In this document: piece after piece, positions 1 to 9,718 of the stretch
Position numbering within the stretch: position 1 is the stretch's first letter
Layout of the letters: each line of letters begins with the position of its first letter
Assembly (NCBI GenBank): GCA_027484405.1
Contig: JAIXTA010000133.1
Span: forward strand, 1-32,452
Direction: 5' to 3'
Length of the DNA stretch: 32,452 nucleotides
From: Burkholderiales bacterium
GTDB lineage: Bacteria > Pseudomonadota > Gammaproteobacteria > Burkholderiales > Burkholderiaceae_C
Translations under genes and position numbers: made by a program
Notes under the pieces: generated by a model
The model's input: the letters and a program-made list of their open reading frames with translations, nothing else
What the model was told of the DNA's origin: nothing
The model's database searches: none

Positions 1-2202
1 GTGGTGCTGCTGCTGATCCTGTCCCTGGCGACCTACAGCAAGACGGATGCCGCTTGGTCGACCAGCGGTCTCGGAGGCGATCTCAACAACGCCATCGGCC
101 CGGCGGGCGCATTTGCGTCCGACCTGCTGCTCTATCTGTTCGGCCTGTCGGCCTGGTGGTGGGTGGGGCTGGGGCTGCTGTTCGTGACGCGCGCCTGGCG
201 CCGCGCGCATGGCGGGCTGGCCCTGAGCATGCCGGCGCCCGCCCGCGCTGCCGGTTTCGTGCTGATCCTTCTGGGCAGCGCCGCGCTCGAAGGCACGCGC
301 CTGTCGTGGCTGCACCCGCATCTGAGTCTGCCGCATGCGCCGGGCGGGTCGATCGGCTATTCGCTGGGCAATGCGCTGACCGGCACGATCGGCTTTACCG
401 GTGGCACGCTGGTGCTGCTGCTGATGCTGCTGGCCGGGCTGTCGATGCTGTTCTGCTTCTCTTGGCTGAATGCGGCCGAGCGCATCGGCACTTTCATCGA
501 GAGCCGGATGCAGCGCCGCGTGCTCGAGCAGGAGGCGCAGGAAGACCGCGCCATCGGCGAGCATGCGGCCGAGGTGCGTGCCGAAGCCCTTCGCGAGGAA
601 GTGCTCAAGCGCGAGGAGGGCCCGAAGATCCGCATCGAGCCGCAGAAGGTCGTGGTGCCGCGCAGCGAGCGCGTGGAGAAGGAAAAGCAGCAGACGCTCT
701 TTGCCGAGATCAACTCCGGCACCCTGCCGCAGTTGGGGCTGCTCGATGCACCGCCTGCGGTGACGGAATTTGTGAGCCGCGAGACGCTGGAGTTCACCAG
801 TCGGCTGATCGAGAAGAAGCTTGCCGACTTCAACGTGCAGGCGCAGGTGGTCGCAGCCTTCCCGGGGCCGGTGATCACGCGCTATGAGATCGAGCCGGCC
901 GTGGGCGTGAAGGGTGCGCAGATCGTGAACCTGGCGCGCGATCTGGCGCGGGCGCTCTCTGTGGTCAGCGTGCGCGTGGTCGAGACGATTCCCGGCAAGA
1001 GCACCATGGGGCTCGAGCTGCCCAACCCCAAGCGGCAGACCGTACGCCTTTCCGAGATCCTCGGCTCCCAGGCCTACAACGACAGCCACTCGCTCTTGAC
1101 CATGGCGCTGGGCAAGGACATTGCCGGCAACCCCATGTGCGCGGATCTCGCGAAGATGCCGCACCTGCTGGTGGCCGGTACCACCGGCTCAGGCAAGTCC
1201 GTGGGCATCAACGCCATGATTCTCAGCCTGCTCTACAAGGCAGAGCCCAACGATGTGCGGCTGCTGATGATCGACCCGAAGATGCTCGAGATGAGCGTCT
1301 ACGGCGACATCCCGCATCTGCTGGCCCCCGTGGTCACCGACATGAAGCAGGCCGCCAACGGCCTGAACTGGTGCGTGGGCGAGATGGAGCGGCGCTACAA
1401 GCTCATGAGCAAGCTGGGCGTGCGCAATCTCAATGGCTACAACGCCAAGATTGCCGAGGCCGAGGCGCGCGAGGAGAAGATCCCCAACCCCTTCAGTCTT
1501 ACGCCGGATTCGCCCGAGCCGCTGGCCAAGCTGCCCTACATCGTTGTCATCATCGATGAGCTGGCCGATCTGATGATGGTGGTCGGCAAGAAGATCGAAG
1601 AGCTGATCGCACGGCTGGCACAGAAGGCACGCGCCGCTGGCATCCATCTGATCCTGGCCACGCAGCGCCCCAGCGTGGATGTGATCACCGGGCTGATCAA
1701 GGCCAACATTCCCACGCGCATGGCCTTCCAGGTCTCCAGCAAGATCGACAGCCGCACGATCCTCGACCAGATGGGCGCAGAGGCCCTGCTGGGCATGGGT
1801 GATCTGCTCTATCTGCCACCGGGAAGCGGCATGCCGCAGCGTGTGCACGGGGCTTTCGTCAGTGATGACGAAGTGCATCGCGTCGTGGAGCACCTGAAAA
1901 AGCACGGCGAACCCAACTACATCGAGGGCATCCTTGAGGGTGGCACGCTCGGCGAGGATGGCGACGGCGTGGGCAGCGTGACGGGCATTGGCGGCGACGC
2001 AGAGAGCGACCCGCTCTACGACCAGGCCGTCGAGGTGGTGCTCAAGCACCGCCGCGCGTCCATCTCGCTCGTGCAGCGGCATCTGCGCATTGGTTACAAC
2101 CGCGCTGCCCGCCTGCTGGAACAAATGGAAGTCTCCGGGCTCGTATCGGCCATGGAGTCCAATGGCAACCGGGCCATCCTCGCGCCGCAAAAGCAGGAAT
2201 GA
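1..2202 (+). CDS. ftsK: DNA translocase FtsK, 5' end cut by window edge
   Basis: FtsK is a septum-anchored DNA pump that moves chromosome ends through the closing division site and activates XerCD recombination at dif. The readable part has 733 codons. It opens inside the first membrane segment, so the true start lies upstream and the GTG at base 1 should not be read as the start. Further hydrophobic segments run to about residue 155, followed by a charged linker rich in Glu and Arg (about 160-235). The RecA-like motor has Walker A GTTGSGKS near residues 393-400 and a Walker B-like [12 protein letters not shown] near 515-526. The last 60 residues form the winged-helix gamma domain that reads KOPS sites. 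lolA starts 10 bp after the stop, so the two are probably cotranscribed. Identification is secure; only the N terminus is missing. Confidence 0.97.
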   Translation: MVLLLILSLATYSKTDAAWSTSGLGGDLNNAIGPAGAFASDLLLYLFGLSAWWWVGLGLLFVTRAWRRAHGGLALSMPAPARAAGFVLILLGSAALEGTRLSWLHPHLSLPHAPGGSIGYSLGNALTGTIGFTGGTLVLLLMLLAGLSMLFCFSWLNAAERIGTFIESRMQRRVLEQEAQEDRAIGEHAAEVRAEALREEVLKREEGPKIRIEPQKVVVPRSERVEKEKQQTLFAEINSGTLPQLGLLDAPPAVTEFVSRETLEFTSRLIEKKLADFNVQAQVVAAFPGPVITRYEIEPAVGVKGAQIVNLARDLARALSVVSVRVVETIPGKSTMGLELPNPKRQTVRLSEILGSQAYNDSHSLLTMALGKDIAGNPMCADLAKMPHLLVAGTTGSGKSVGINAMILSLLYKAEPNDVRLLMIDPKMLEMSVYGDIPHLLAPVVTDMKQAANGLNWCVGEMERRYKLMSKLGVRNLNGYNAKIAEAEAREEKIPNPFSLTPDSPEPLAKLPYIVVIIDELADLMMVVGKKIEELIARLAQKARAAGIHLILATQRPSVDVITGLIKANIPTRMAFQVSSKIDSRTILDQMGAEALLGMGDLLYLPPGSGMPQRVHGAFVSDDEVHRVVEHLKKHGEPNYIEGILEGGTLGEDGDGVGSVTGIGGDAESDPLYDQAVEVVLKHRRASISLVQRHLRIGYNRAARLLEQMEVSGLVSAMESNGNRAILAPQKQE

Positions 2203-2212
2203 TTGCTCAACG

Positions 2213-2836
2213 ATGAGTTCACGTTTTCGTCTGGCGAGTGTGGTGCTTGCCTGCGGTCTGAGTGCCGCGTTTGCTCCTGCTGCAGTGGCGGGCGCGATTG
2301 ATGACTTTCAGCGCTATGTGGCCGCGCGTGGCGCGCTTACCGGGCAGTTCACGCAGGAGAGCACCAGCGGCAGCAAGGTTCGCCGCACCAGCGGCAGCTT
2401 TGCGATTGCACGGCCGGGCAAGTTCCGCTGGGCGATCGACAAGCCCTTTGAGCAGCTGATCGTCAGCGATGGCTCGAAGGTCTGGTTCTGGGACAAGGAC
2501 CTCAATCAGGTCACAGTGCGCCAGCTCAAGGATGCGCTGTCCGCCACGCCAGTGGCTCTGCTGCTGGGTGGCGAGCTGCTCGCGCAGTTCAATCTCAAGG
2601 AGGGCGGCGAGCGCGACGGGCTGCAGTGGCTGGAGGCGACGCCGAAGGGCAAGGACTTGCAGTTTCAGCGCATCGCCGTCGGCATGAAGGATGGTGTACC
2701 CATGCGCATGGAGCTGATCGATGCGTTCAGCCAGACCTCGCGCATCCAATTCGCGCAGGTCAACAACGCCGCGCAGCCGCCGGCCAGCAGCTTCAGTTTC
2801 TCGCCGCCGGCCGGTGCGGACGTTCTGCAGCAGTAG
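2213..2836 (+). CDS. lolA: Outer-membrane lipoprotein carrier protein LolA
   Basis: LolA is the periplasmic chaperone that takes mature lipoproteins from LolCDE in the inner membrane to the outer-membrane receptor LolB. The product has 207 residues, normal for the family. It begins with a Sec signal peptide (SSRFRLASVVLACGLSAAFA) with likely cleavage after AVA near residue 26. The mature part has the LolA pattern of an early GQFTQ motif followed by SGSFAIARPGKFRWAID and then VWFWDKDLNQVTV, with SSFSFSPPAG near the end. The ATG at 2213 was chosen because it gives the signal peptide directly and lies 10 bp after ftsK. An open frame extends further upstream inside ftsK but is a shadow. The order ftsK-lolA-rarA is common in betaproteobacteria. 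Confidence 0.96.
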   Translation: MSSRFRLASVVLACGLSAAFAPAAVAGAIDDFQRYVAARGALTGQFTQESTSGSKVRRTSGSFAIARPGKFRWAIDKPFEQLIVSDGSKVWFWDKDLNQVTVRQLKDALSATPVALLLGGELLAQFNLKEGGERDGLQWLEATPKGKDLQFQRIAVGMKDGVPMRMELIDAFSQTSRIQFAQVNNAAQPPASSFSFSPPAGADVLQQ

Positions 2837-2854
2837 ATCATTTGCAGTGCAAAA

Positions 2855-2885
2855 GCAAACGGGGCCGCATTGCGGCCCCGTTTGC
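2855..2885. terminator. Bidirectional terminator between lolA and the thioredoxin-like gene
   Basis: A perfect 15-bp inverted repeat (arms 2855-2869 and 2871-2885) centred on one base, preceded by AAAA. The arms are GC-rich inside and carry A and T runs at their outer ends, so the hairpin can end transcripts from both convergent genes. It starts 18 bp after the lolA stop and ends 14 bp before the stop of the opposite gene. Confidence 0.85.
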
Positions 2886-2899
2886 CATGAACTGGCGAC

Positions 2900-3385
2900 T
2901 TACTTGATGGCGGACTTTCGTGCGGCGACCTTCTCGATTGCGGGCAGCATGTCCTTGTCCCACTCGAAGCTGTCGGCCACCAGGGTCTGGCCCACATAGA
3001 GCGAGAACCACGGATATCCCTTGAGATCGGTCACCCGGCCGTCCCGCAGACGTGCATCGCGCACAAAGGCAATCTCGGCAGGGAATTCATCGGGTTGGTG
3101 CCAGACGGACAGCGACTGTTTCTTCACGGTGACCATCCTGACCTGCTTGGAGGCCACCGACTTCATGAACTTCTGGCTGGCACTTTCCTTGAACAGGCCC
3201 TGTTCCCAGTAGGTGCACCAGCGGCAGTCGCGGGCCGAGAAATAGACAAGTGTGACTGGAGTATCAGCCTTCATGCCGGCGAGCGCCTGCTCAAGTGGCT
3301 TGTCGAACTTGCCTTCATTGGCCTGAGCAGTACCACCGAGCAGCAGGCTGAGTGCAACGACGAGGGAGACGAGGAAACGGGTCAC
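2900..3385 (-). CDS. Exported thioredoxin-fold protein with CRWC motif
   Basis: This is a predicted periplasmic thiol-disulfide protein of 161 residues. A signal peptide (TRFLVSLVVALSLLLGG, cleavage probably after AQA near residue 22) is followed by a short thioredoxin-like domain. Its VTLVYFSARDCRWCTYWEQ segment carries the redox-type motif C54-R-W-C57, and the conserved region later reads DLKGYPWFSLYV with the usual Pro nearby. The GTG at 3385 was chosen over the ATG 30 bp upstream because AGGAG lies six bases before it and because it gives a clean signal peptide. It resembles the SoxW/thioredoxin-like exported group; the substrate cannot be told. The gene stands alone, convergent with lolA and divergent from rarA. 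CRWC differs from the CGPC of thioredoxin, so a reductase or a thiol-trapping role are both possible. Confidence 0.85.
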   Translation of the reverse strand: MTRFLVSLVVALSLLLGGTAQANEGKFDKPLEQALAGMKADTPVTLVYFSARDCRWCTYWEQGLFKESASQKFMKSVASKQVRMVTVKKQSLSVWHQPDEFPAEIAFVRDARLRDGRVTDLKGYPWFSLYVGQTLVADSFEWDKDMLPAIEKVAARKSAIK

Positions 3386-3465
3386 ATGGGACTCCTGGGT
3401 GAGCAATGCCTGCATTTTCTCACTCCGACAGCTGTTGGGGGGGCGTGGGCGGCAAAATGCTTGTC

Positions 3466-4776
3466 ATGGATGATCTCTTTTCCACGGCCCAGCCCGCCGG
3501 CGACTATGTCCCGCTGGCCGAGCGCATGCGCCCTCAAACGTTGCGCGAGGTGATCGGGCAGGATCAGCTGCTGGGCGAAGGCAAGCCCCTGGCTGTGGCA
3601 CTGGCCGCCGGACGTCCGCACAGCATGATCCTCTGGGGGCCGCCGGGCGTGGGCAAAACCACGCTGGCACGGCTGATTGCCCAGGCCTTTGGTCTGCCGA
3701 TGATCGCGCTGTCCGCCGTACTGGCCGGCGTCAAGGACATTCGCGATGCCGTGGCACAGGCCGAACTCACGCGTGCGCAGACCCAGAAGTCCACCGTGGT
3801 GTTTGTGGATGAAGTGCACCGCTTCAACAAGAGTCAGCAGGACGCCTTTCTACCTCATGTGGAAAGCGGCTTGTTCATATTCATCGGTGCGACCACGGAG
3901 AACCCGAGCTTCGAGGTCAACTCCGCGCTGCTGTCCCGCGCCGCCGTCTACGTGCTCAACGCGCTGGACGCCGATGCGCTGTCCCTGCTGGTCGAGCGCG
4001 CAGCCGAGCTGCTTGGTGTTTGCTTCACCGTGCAGGCGCGAATGCAGATCGTGGCCTATGCCGATGGCGACGGGCGCAAGCTGCTCAATTCACTGGAGCT
4101 CGTCGCGCAGCACGCGCGAAGCAGTGGCCAGGCGCAGAGCATCGATGAAGCCGTGCTGCGCAAGGTGCTGGCCGAGAACCTGCGGCGCTTCGATAAGGGC
4201 GGCGACGCCTTCTATGACCAGATCAGCGCCCTGCACAAGAGCGTGCGCGGCAGTGACCCTGATGCCGCCCTTTACTGGTTGTGCCGGATGCTCGACGGCG
4301 GGAGCGACCCGCGCTACATCATCCGGCGCGTGATCCGCATGGCCAGTGAAGACATCGGCCTGGCCGATCCGCGGGCCCTGCGCATTGCGCTGGATGCGGC
4401 CGAGACCTACGAGCGCCTCGGTTCACCCGAAGGCGAGCTGACCATCGCGCAGGCGGTCATGTATTGCGCGATTGCCGCCAAGAGCAACGCGGCCTACGCG
4501 GCCTACAACGAGGCGCGACGCTTCGTCAAAGCGCATGGTTCGGCCCCCGTACCCCTGCACCTGCGCAACGCGCCCACGCGGCTGATGAAGGACCTGGGCT
4601 TCGGCAAGGACTATCGCTACGCCCACGATGAAGCCGACGGCGTGGCCGCAGGCGAGCGCTACTTGCCGGACGGCGTGGAGGCGACCTTCTATGTGCCGAC
4701 CGATCGCGGCATGGAATCCAAGATCGCCGAAAAGCTGGCGTGGCTGCGGTCCAGAAACGCGCAGCGCAAGCCCTAG
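3466..4776 (+). CDS. rarA: Replication-associated recombination protein A (AAA+ ATPase)
   Basis: RarA (MgsA) is a tetrameric AAA+ ATPase related to clamp loaders that acts at stalled replication forks with SSB and RecA. With the start used here it has 436 residues, the usual length. PLAERMRPQTLREVIGQ near the N terminus is typical, Walker A is GPPGVGKTT (58-66) and Walker B is VVFVDEVHRFN with D115-E116. GATTENPSFEVNSALLSR (sensor 1 region) follows. The C-terminal half carries the MgsA tetramerisation domain with RRVIRMASEDIGLADPRAL. An ATG at 3457 is equally open; neither has a strong ribosome-binding site, and 3466 was preferred because MDDLF starts nearer the family N terminus. Its stop is 30 bp from the convergent DUF418 gene. 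Confidence 0.95.
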   Translation: MDDLFSTAQPAGDYVPLAERMRPQTLREVIGQDQLLGEGKPLAVALAAGRPHSMILWGPPGVGKTTLARLIAQAFGLPMIALSAVLAGVKDIRDAVAQAELTRAQTQKSTVVFVDEVHRFNKSQQDAFLPHVESGLFIFIGATTENPSFEVNSALLSRAAVYVLNALDADALSLLVERAAELLGVCFTVQARMQIVAYADGDGRKLLNSLELVAQHARSSGQAQSIDEAVLRKVLAENLRRFDKGGDAFYDQISALHKSVRGSDPDAALYWLCRMLDGGSDPRYIIRRVIRMASEDIGLADPRALRIALDAAETYERLGSPEGELTIAQAVMYCAIAAKSNAAYAAYNEARRFVKAHGSAPVPLHLRNAPTRLMKDLGFGKDYRYAHDEADGVAAGERYLPDGVEATFYVPTDRGMESKIAEKLAWLRSRNAQRKP

Positions 4777-4806
4777 GCAGTGTTCAGTCGGGGTTTTCGG
4801 GGCTTC

Positions 4807-6048
4807 TCAGGCCGGTGGCAGCGTGGACTGGGCGCGCTGTGGAGCACGACGCGCATCAAGCCGCCGGCTGGCAGCACTGATCAGGCGCTCGAATGGCCCC
4901 AGTTGCCCGCGCACCCCGCTGGCCCAGGCCCAGCACAGCGCCAGCACATAGACCAGCAGCGCCAGACCGAAAAGCCCGCTGCTGTCCAGCCTTTGACCCC
5001 AGCCCAGCCCCGGACCCGACAGGCACAGCGCCATCAGGATGCTCAGGCCCAGATACATGCTCAGGGTGTTGCGCCCGGCCGGCGCAAGCGCGCGCAACCA
5101 AGCCCAGCCGCCCTTGGGCCAGGCGAGCGCTATGGCCGCGAGCAGCCCGGCCAGCACCGGCGGCCCGGTGAGCGTGCCCATGGCCAGCAGCATGCCTTCA
5201 AAGACCGGACGCTCGCCCAGCACCTTCCAAGCCAGCAGGCCATAGCCGATGCACAGGGGGATACCGATCGTGAGGCCCCAAAAGCGCAGGCACCGCAGCA
5301 AGGGCGTCCAGCGCTGCGGGCGTTCCAGCAGGCGAAGGCGCCCGCAGATGAAGCCGGCGAGGCTGAGCGCAAGCAGTTCCGGCAGGAAGAACAGCAGCAT
5401 GAAGATCGCGTTGCCGGCATAGGCCATGGCGTTCAGGCGCAGGAAGGCCAGCCAACTCGTTACCCCCGCAAAGGTGGCTGCCGCATCCGGTGCGACGATC
5501 GGCTCATCGAGCTGCGAATAGGTGTAGCCCGCCGCAGCGACGGTGATCACAAGGTAGGACATGCACCAGATCACCAGCACGATCTTGAGGGCGCGCATCA
5601 GCGAATGCATCGGACGCCTGCCCCAGCGCAGCAGGATCAGCCCGCAGACGGCGTACGAGGTGAGGATGTCGCCCATGTAGACAAACAGGCCGTGCACCAG
5701 CGCCAGCGCAAGCAGGATCTGCATGCGCCCCTTGCGGTGCAGCAGCGCAGCTTCGAGCGAGGATGCACTGCTCAGGCTGCGCATCGACAGCGCGAAGCTG
5801 TAGCCAAAGAGGAACATCAGCAGCGGGTAGGACTTCCCCTGGAATACCGTGGCAATGAAGGCATGGATGCCCAGCGCGAAGCTTGAGTTGGCCGGATTCG
5901 GCGATCCGATCGGGGTGCTCATCGGCGTGCCCGGATAGGACACGAAGTTCACGATGAACACACCCAGGAGAGCCCAGATGCGCAGGGCATCAACGATATC
6001 TGCGCGGCTGCGCCGGGGTGAAGCGGGGTTTGAGGGTTCCGCGGCCAT
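4807..6048 (-). CDS. DUF418 multi-pass membrane protein (YeiB-like)
   Basis: A 413-residue integral membrane protein. The N terminus RADIVDALRIWALLGVFIVN is the hallmark opening of YeiB/DUF418 proteins (RIxxLDxLRGxALLGI), and the C-terminal GRNTLSMYLGLSILMAL is the typical GRMALTNYL-like block of the DUF418 domain. Ten or so hydrophobic segments are visible. The family is widespread and functionally unsettled; a role in transport or acyl transfer across the inner membrane has been suggested because the fold resembles acyltransferase-3 proteins. The ATG at 6048 lies 12 bp after the GST stop, so both are probably read from one promoter upstream of the GST gene. No strong ribosome-binding site is visible. 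Confidence 0.88.
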   Translation of the reverse strand: MAAEPSNPASPRRSRADIVDALRIWALLGVFIVNFVSYPGTPMSTPIGSPNPANSSFALGIHAFIATVFQGKSYPLLMFLFGYSFALSMRSLSSASSLEAALLHRKGRMQILLALALVHGLFVYMGDILTSYAVCGLILLRWGRRPMHSLMRALKIVLVIWCMSYLVITVAAAGYTYSQLDEPIVAPDAAATFAGVTSWLAFLRLNAMAYAGNAIFMLLFFLPELLALSLAGFICGRLRLLERPQRWTPLLRCLRFWGLTIGIPLCIGYGLLAWKVLGERPVFEGMLLAMGTLTGPPVLAGLLAAIALAWPKGGWAWLRALAPAGRNTLSMYLGLSILMALCLSGPGLGWGQRLDSSGLFGLALLVYVLALCWAWASGVRGQLGPFERLISAASRRLDARRAPQRAQSTLPPA

Positions 6049-6060
6049 GGTGCCGCAGAC

Positions 6061-6681
6061 TCAGCCTTGCGGCGGTGCGGTGTCGATGAAGCTCGGTCGC
6101 TTGTTCAGCTTCTCGGCATGCGCAGCGAGATTGGCGTACTCCGTCTTCCAGGCAATGTCGGGGAAGCGGAAGTCGAGGTAACCCAATGCGACCCCAATGG
6201 AAATGTCGGCCAGGGTACATGTGTTGCCCACGCACCAGGCCCGCTCGTCGAGCGCAGCGGAAGCGGCGCGCAGCCCTTCGGTGACCTTGGCCATCTGGCG
6301 ATCGATCCAGGCCTGGCAGCGCTCGCTGTCCTTGCGGAATGCCCCGGTCTTCTCCAGTCGAACGAGGATGGCGGCGTCGCAGATGCCGTCGGCCAGCGCT
6401 TCCCAGGTCTTGACCTCGGCGCGCTCGCGGCCGGTACCGGGGATGAGCTTGCCCACAGGCGAGAGTGTGTCCACGTATTCGACGATCACCCGGCTATCGA
6501 ATACCGCACCGCCGTCTTCCATGATGAGGCAGGGCACCTTGGCCAGCGGGTTGGATGCCGTGATCCTGGAGTCGGCCGCCCAGACGTCCTCGAGTTCGAG
6601 GCGGTAGTCGAGCTTTTTCTCCGCCATCACGATCCGCACCTTGCGTACGTAGGGGCTGGTCAGTGAACCGATGAGCTTCAT
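6061..6681 (-). CDS. Glutathione S-transferase family protein
   Basis: A 206-residue cytosolic protein with the two-domain GST layout. The N-terminal thioredoxin fold begins MKLIGSLTSPYVRKVRIVMA, with Ser/Tyr in the SPYVRKV segment where the catalytic residue of bacterial GSTs lies. NPLAKVPCLIMEDGGAVFDS contains the cis-Pro and the glutathione-binding (D/E)S pair. The all-helical C-terminal domain includes CTLADISIGVALGYLDFR, the N-capping/ADI motif of the family. It probably conjugates or reduces electrophiles with glutathione; the substrate cannot be inferred. It leads a two-gene unit with the DUF418 gene and is divergent from purB with a 209-bp shared upstream region. Confidence 0.93.
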   Translation of the reverse strand: MKLIGSLTSPYVRKVRIVMAEKKLDYRLELEDVWAADSRITASNPLAKVPCLIMEDGGAVFDSRVIVEYVDTLSPVGKLIPGTGRERAEVKTWEALADGICDAAILVRLEKTGAFRKDSERCQAWIDRQMAKVTEGLRAASAALDERAWCVGNTCTLADISIGVALGYLDFRFPDIAWKTEYANLAAHAEKLNKRPSFIDTAPPQG

Positions 6682-6806
6682 GGGGCCTGTTGGTGTTCTT
6701 GCGTTGTTTTTCGGGCGAGAAGGAGTGGCTGGCGCACTCGCGAGGAGACCTGCCGAAGCCGGTTTTGCAGGGGCTCCAGAGGTGAAATCGAGTGTATCAA
6801 AGCCCC

Positions 6807-6868
6807 TTTAGTGAGGAATCGGACGCGTCGCTTCAAGGCGGCGTGTGGGCTGCGCGACTCACTAAAAT
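6807..6868. promoter_or_regulatory. Shared element in the divergent gst/purB promoter region
   Basis: CTCACTAAA occurs on the + strand at 6858-6866 and on the - strand at 6815-6807, a perfect inverted repeat 42 bp apart. The rightward copy overlaps TAAAAT (6863-6868), a good -10 box 22 bp before the purB ATG; its -35 is poor. The leftward copy occupies a similar place relative to the gst transcript. This could be a common promoter motif or a pair of operator half-sites. Confidence 0.35.
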
Positions 6869-6881
6869 GCGGCGCTGTTAG

Positions 6882-8658
<1,777 letters not shown>

Positions 8659-8705
8659 GCCGCGTCGGGCGGATGTAACCAATGTCACCGACCGCCAGAT
8701 CGGGA

Positions 8706-8735
8706 TTGCGCGAACCGCATCACATTGGCCATACT
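8706..8735 (+). promoter_or_regulatory. Possible sigma-70 promoter of the cytochrome c' gene
   Basis: TTGCGC (8706-8711) and CATACT (8730-8735) are 18 bp apart, 53 bp before the start codon at 8789. Both boxes match the sigma-70 consensus at four or five of six positions. No other better pair is visible in this 130-bp gap. Confidence 0.35.
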
Positions 8736-8788
8736 CCGCCGGTGGCTGCTTTCCACGCGTTTTCCCTAACCCTTCAGTGAGGTCCTCC

Positions 8789-9238
8789 ATGCTTCGTCCC
8801 CTCGTCATGGCCGCCGTGGCCGCCGCTGTACTGCTGGCCAGCCCCGTCAGCCATGCCCAATTCGCCAAGCCCGAAGACGCCGTGAAGTACCGCCAGTCGG
8901 TGTTCACCGTGATGGGCCGCAGCATGGGCGGGCTCAACGCCGTCGTGAAGGGCGATCGCCCCTACAACGCCGCTGAAGTGCAGCGCAATGCAGAAATCAT
9001 CGCCATGATGGCTGGCCTGCCCTGGACGGCCTTCGGCGCGGGCACGGAAAGCCCCAAGTCCCTGCCGGCCATCTGGAAGGAAGCGGACAAGTTCAAGAAG
9101 GCTCAAGACGGTCTGCAGGACGCCGCCGCCAAGCTGGTGGCAGCATCCAAGACGGGCAAGGTGGAAGACCTGCGCGGCGCATTTGGCAACGTGGGCGCCA
9201 GCTGCAAGGCCTGCCACGACGACTTCCGCGGCAAGTAA
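8789..9238 (+). CDS. Periplasmic cytochrome c' / c556-type protein
   Basis: A 149-residue precursor with a signal peptide (LRPLVMAAVAAAVLLASPV, cleavage after SHA near residue 23) and a four-helix cytochrome c' domain. The haem-binding motif C139-K-A-C142-H143 lies ten residues from the C terminus, as the family requires. Helix 1 reads VKYRQSVFTVMGRSMGGL; Met42 could be the sixth haem ligand, which would make it low-spin c556-like rather than a true five-coordinate c'. Cytochromes c' bind NO and CO and are tied to nitrosative stress or electron transfer. GAGG lies before the ATG. The convergent neighbour at 9719 is a cytochrome b561-type protein, a frequent companion of cytochrome c' genes that could be its membrane redox partner. 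Confidence 0.92.
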   Translation: MLRPLVMAAVAAAVLLASPVSHAQFAKPEDAVKYRQSVFTVMGRSMGGLNAVVKGDRPYNAAEVQRNAEIIAMMAGLPWTAFGAGTESPKSLPAIWKEADKFKKAQDGLQDAAAKLVAASKTGKVEDLRGAFGNVGASCKACHDDFRGK

Positions 9239-9260
9239 GCCCGGTTTTCCGTCAGATGCA

Positions 9261-9293
9261 ACAAGGCCCGCCCGCGCGGGCCTTGTTCTTTTT
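9261..9293 (+). terminator. Rho-independent terminator after the cytochrome c' gene
   Basis: Arms 9261-9271 and 9276-9286 form an 11-bp perfect stem with a four-base loop, followed by TCTTTTT. It begins 22 bp after the stop codon. Confidence 0.9.
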
Positions 9294-9324
9294 GCGCTTG
9301 AGAACGGCTGTCCGCTTGTCCCGT

Positions 9325-9553
9325 GCTGACGGCGGGGTTTCAGCGAGCACCGCTCGCTGGCGCCGGAAGGTGGATCTGGGCCAGGCCAAGCAACGCTTGG
9401 CCCCGGCGGAACGACGAGCGCATGCAAGCGCGAGGCCCCTGCGCCACAAATCGGTTGGCGGGCGCTGACGGCGGGGTATCAGCGAGCACAGCTCGCTGCC
9501 GCCGGAAGACCGAGCGCATGCAAGCGCGAGGCCCCTGCGCCACAAATCGGTTG
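9325..9553 (+). repeat. Duplicated two-part repeat (modules A and B)
   Basis: Module A, 45 bp, occurs at 9325-9369 and 9464-9508 with 3 differences. Module B, 43 bp, occurs at 9415-9457 and 9511-9553 with none. The first unit has 45 bp between A and B, containing its own hairpin (GGCCAAGC/GCTTGGCC, 9384-9402), while in the second unit A and B almost touch. Each A holds a short hairpin, AGCGAGC paired with GCTCGCT around a 3-base loop. A related copy of A lies inverted at 27672-27717. No credible reading frame crosses this gap. Confidence 0.85.
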
Positions 9554-9559
9554 TTGGGC

Positions 9560-9608
9560 GCGGCTTTCCAGCCGATTTGCCCTGGAAAGCCGCATGAATG
9601 CTTGATCT
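9560..9608 (+). repeat. Dispersed palindromic element C, copy 1
   Basis: A perfect 12-bp inverted repeat (GCGGCTTTCCAG at 9560-9571, complement at 9582-9593) with a 10-base loop and a 15-base tail. The whole 49 bp matches 25861-25909 in inverted orientation at 44 of 49 positions. It lies 3' of two convergent genes, as does the second copy. Confidence 0.85.
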
Positions 9609-9646
9609 GGCGCCGTGGGAAACAGGAGAAGTCCATTCCATGCGCC

Positions 9647-9689
9647 TCTCCAGGGCAAACTGCCTGAAGAATGGCTCTGGACAAGCGGA
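9647..9689 (+). repeat. Dispersed element D, degenerate copy
   Basis: The segment TCTCCAGGGCAA, then GCCTGAAGAA, then GGACAAGCGG follows the same order and nearly the same spacing as the segment at 27348-27386. It is a diverged member of the same repeat family; GGACAAGCGG itself recurs near 25913 and, inverted, near 9311. The rest of 9609-9718 shows nothing else. Confidence 0.6.
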
Positions 9690-9718
9690 GAGCATCGTCG
9701 CCCTCCGCCGGCGCTGAC

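Noticed and set aside
4780-5886. 368-codon + strand frame with many Gln and Pro
   Set aside because: Antisense of the DUF418 gene, low-complexity and without any membrane segment or motif.
9325-9553. CRISPR-like array
   Set aside because: Only two copies of each module, unequal spacing, and no cas genes; it is a duplicated palindromic repeat.
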